A program made the translations under genes and the position numbers. DNA of 64,000 bases, taken from NCBI RefSeq assembly GCF_020884795.1, contig NZ_BBZF01000024.1:151523-215522 (forward strand). The letters run 5' to 3'. This document shows, piece by piece, positions 62,204-64,000 of the stretch (position 1 is the first letter of the stretch; each line of letters opens with the position of its first letter). Source of the DNA: Micromonospora okii. Its GTDB lineage: Bacteria > Actinomycetota > Actinomycetes > Mycobacteriales > Micromonosporaceae. Below the pieces are notes generated by a model, which saw nothing but the letters and a program-made list of their open reading frames with translations, was not told where the DNA came from and made no database searches.

Positions 62204-64000
62204 AGTCACGTTCTCGCGGCGGTAGCCTGGCCGTACGCCAACGGCCCGCGCCACATCGGCCACGTCTCCGGTTTCGGCGTTCCCTCCGACGTCTTCGCCC
62301 GGTACATGCGCATGGCCGGCCACGACGTGCTCATGGTCTCCGGCACCGACGAGCACGGCACCCCGATCCAGGTGCAGGCCGACGCCGAGGGGGTCACCCC
62401 GCGCGAGCTGGCCGACCGGTACAACCGGGTGATCGCCGAGGACCTCCGGGCGCTCGGGCTGTCGTACGACCTGTTCACCCGCACCACCACCCGCAACCAC
62501 TACGCCGTGGTGCAGGAGGTGTTCGCCGGGCTGCACCGCAACGGCTACATCGTCCCGAAGGTCACCATCGGCGCCATCTCCCCGTCGACGGGGCGCACCC
62601 TGCCCGACCGCTACATCGAGGGCACCTGCCCGATCTGCGGGTACGACAGCGCCCGGGGCGACCAGTGCGACAACTGCGGCAACCAGCTCGACCCGGTCGA
62701 CCTGATCAACCCCAAGTCGAAGATCAACGGCGAGACGCCGGAGTTCGTCGAGACGGAGCACTTCTTCCTCGACCTGCCGGCCCTGGCCGACGCGCTGCGG
62801 CGGTGGCTGGACAGCCGGGAGGGCTGGCGGCCCAACGTGCTGCGGTTCTCGAAGAACCTGCTCGACGACCTCCAGCCCCGGGCGATCACCCGTGACCTGG
62901 AGTGGGGTGTGCCGATCCCCCTCGACGGCTGGCGGGACCGCCCCGACAAGCGCATCTACGTCTGGTTCGACGCGGTCATCGGCTACCTCTCCGCCTCCAT
63001 CGAGTGGGCCCGCCGCACCGGCGACCCGGAGGCGTGGCGCAAGTGGTGGTCCGCCGACGCCGAGGGCAAGGACGCCCTGGGCTACTACTTCATGGGCAAG
63101 GACAACATCGTCTTCCACTCGGTGATCTGGCCGGCGCTGCTCGGCGGGTACTCCGGCGCGGGCGACCGCGACGGCTCACCGGGCGCCCTGGGCCGGCTCA
63201 ACCTGCCCACCGAGGTGGTCTCCAGCGAGTACCTCACCATGGAGGGGCGCAAGTTCTCCTCGTCCCGCAAGGTCGTCATCTACGTGCGGGACTTCCTCGA
63301 GCGGTACGACGCGGACGCGCTGCGCTACTTCATCGCCGTCGCCGGCCCGGAGAGCAACGACACGGACTTCACCTGGGCGGAGTTCCTCCGCCGCAACAAC
63401 GACGAGCTGGTGGCCGGCTGGGGGAACCTGGTCAACCGGTCCGTCTCGATGGCGGCGAAGAACTTCGGCGCGATCCCGCCGGTCGACCCGGCCGGGCTCA
63501 CCGAGGCCGACGAGGCGCTGCTCGCCACCGCGCGGACCGGCTTCGCGACCGTCGGCGACCTGATCGCCCGGCACCGGCAGAAGCAGGCCATCGGCGAGGC
63601 CATGCGGGTCGTCGCCGAGGCCAACCGGTACCTCTCCGAGCAGGCCCCCTGGAAACTCAAGGGCGAGGACGACAAGCCCCGGATGGGCACGATCCTGCAC
63701 GTCGCCCTCCAGGTCGTCAGCGACGCGAACACGCTGCTCACGCCGTTCCTGCCGCACTCCGCGCAGAAGATCCACGAGCTGCTCGGCGGCACCGGCGTGC
63801 ACGCGCCGATGCCGGTGATCTCCGAGGTCGACGACCTCGACGGCGGGCCGGCGTACCCGGTGCTGACCGGGGACTACACGGTCGGCGCGCGCTGGGAGTC
63901 CGTACCGCTGCAGGTGGGCCGGCCGCTCGCGGCGCCGAAGCCGGTCTTCCGCAAGCTCGACCCGTCGATCGTCGAGGAGGAGCTGGCCCGGCTCGCCGGC
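62201..64000 (+). CDS. metG: Methionine-tRNA ligase (3' end outside window)
   Basis: The first 600 codons of a class I aminoacyl-tRNA synthetase. VAWPYANGPRHIGHVSGFG carries the HIGH motif, CPICGYDSARGDQCDNCG is the zinc knuckle of the connective domain, and EYLTMEGRKFSSSRKVVIYV holds KMSKS as KFSSS. AEANRYLSEQAPWKLKGED is in the anticodon-binding helical domain. Presence of the zinc-type knuckle places it in the MetG1 group. The frame is still open at base 64000. Confidence 0.97.
   Translation, partial: MSHVLAAVAWPYANGPRHIGHVSGFGVPSDVFARYMRMAGHDVLMVSGTDEHGTPIQVQADAEGVTPRELADRYNRVIAEDLRALGLSYDLFTRTTTRNHYAVVQEVFAGLHRNGYIVPKVTIGAISPSTGRTLPDRYIEGTCPICGYDSARGDQCDNCGNQLDPVDLINPKSKINGETPEFVETEHFFLDLPALADALRRWLDSREGWRPNVLRFSKNLLDDLQPRAITRDLEWGVPIPLDGWRDRPDKRIYVWFDAVIGYLSASIEWARRTGDPEAWRKWWSADAEGKDALGYYFMGKDNIVFHSVIWPALLGGYSGAGDRDGSPGALGRLNLPTEVVSSEYLTMEGRKFSSSRKVVIYVRDFLERYDADALRYFIAVAGPESNDTDFTWAEFLRRNNDELVAGWGNLVNRSVSMAAKNFGAIPPVDPAGLTEADEALLATARTGFATVGDLIARHRQKQAIGEAMRVVAEANRYLSEQAPWKLKGEDDKPRMGTILHVALQVVSDANTLLTPFLPHSAQKIHELLGGTGVHAPMPVISEVDDLDGGPAYPVLTGDYTVGARWESVPLQVGRPLAAPKPVFRKLDPSIVEEELARLAG

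Overview
The window is chromosomal DNA of a high-GC actinomycete, most probably Micromonospora or a close relative in Micromonosporaceae. Coding third positions are almost always G or C, and GTG/TTG starts and 4-bp GTGA/ATGA overlaps are common. Gene order matches two conserved actinobacterial blocks that I recall from Mycobacterium tuberculosis. One is methyltransferase-htrA-tatB-mrp-CBS/MgtE-like (Rv1220c to Rv1232c). The other is ruc-FTHF ligase-galU-glp-rimJ-glpR followed by pmt-rsmI-metG (Rv0991c to Rv1007c). At least sixteen genes carry a TANNNT -10 box 6-9 bases before the start codon, the signature of leaderless transcription.

Layout. 0-6 kb: base-excision repair (tag), an SDR with an altered catalytic residue, a PaaX regulator with a PaaG-like enoyl-CoA hydratase, DUF3117 and leucyl aminopeptidase. 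6-12.3 kb: envelope quality control and export (O-methyltransferase, HtrA-type protease, TatB, Mrp, DUF1003, MgtE-N/CBS protein), without the ECF sigma/anti-sigma pair that normally sits there. 12.3-28 kb: metabolic and transport genes, including three enzymes of the ethylmalonyl-CoA pathway (malyl-CoA lyase, acyl-CoA dehydrogenase, MaoC hydratase) spread over 9 kb. This part also holds a gutted radical-SAM pseudogene behind a LexA box, a DUF393/HTTM membrane cluster, and thioredoxin. 28-39 kb: SpoU methyltransferase, PH-domain membrane protein, an ECF sigma factor with a membrane partner, PHP phosphoesterase, MarC, a Fe-S RecB-like nuclease, MpaB oxygenase and a Fur regulator. 39-48 kb: Ruc-like chaperone, FTHF cyclo-ligase, an inserted diguanylate cyclase, then galU-glp-rimJ-sepX/glpR, the cell-division module.

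48.3-51.6 kb is a small decayed island in tRNA-Ala(CGC). A 30-bp copy of the tRNA 3' end marks both junctions, and between them lie a truncated tyrosine integrase, an IS3-type transposase remnant, a broken GntR gene and one intact, lower-GC methyltransferase. 51.7-64 kb: DUF2975/XRE pair, 4'-phosphopantetheinyl transferase with a short overlapping upstream reading frame, a von Willebrand-factor-A secreted operon, protein O-mannosyltransferase, rsmI and the first 600 codons of metG.

The most unusual content is in the spaces between genes. Several families of dispersed or tandem repeats start exactly at stop codons. One ~52-bp imperfect palindrome occurs four times and supplies the stop codon in three. 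A 54-bp tandem array between glp and rimJ forms an 18-residue-periodic reading frame joined to both neighbours by GTGA overlaps. I saw no CRISPR array, rRNA, prophage structural gene or secondary-metabolite core enzyme.
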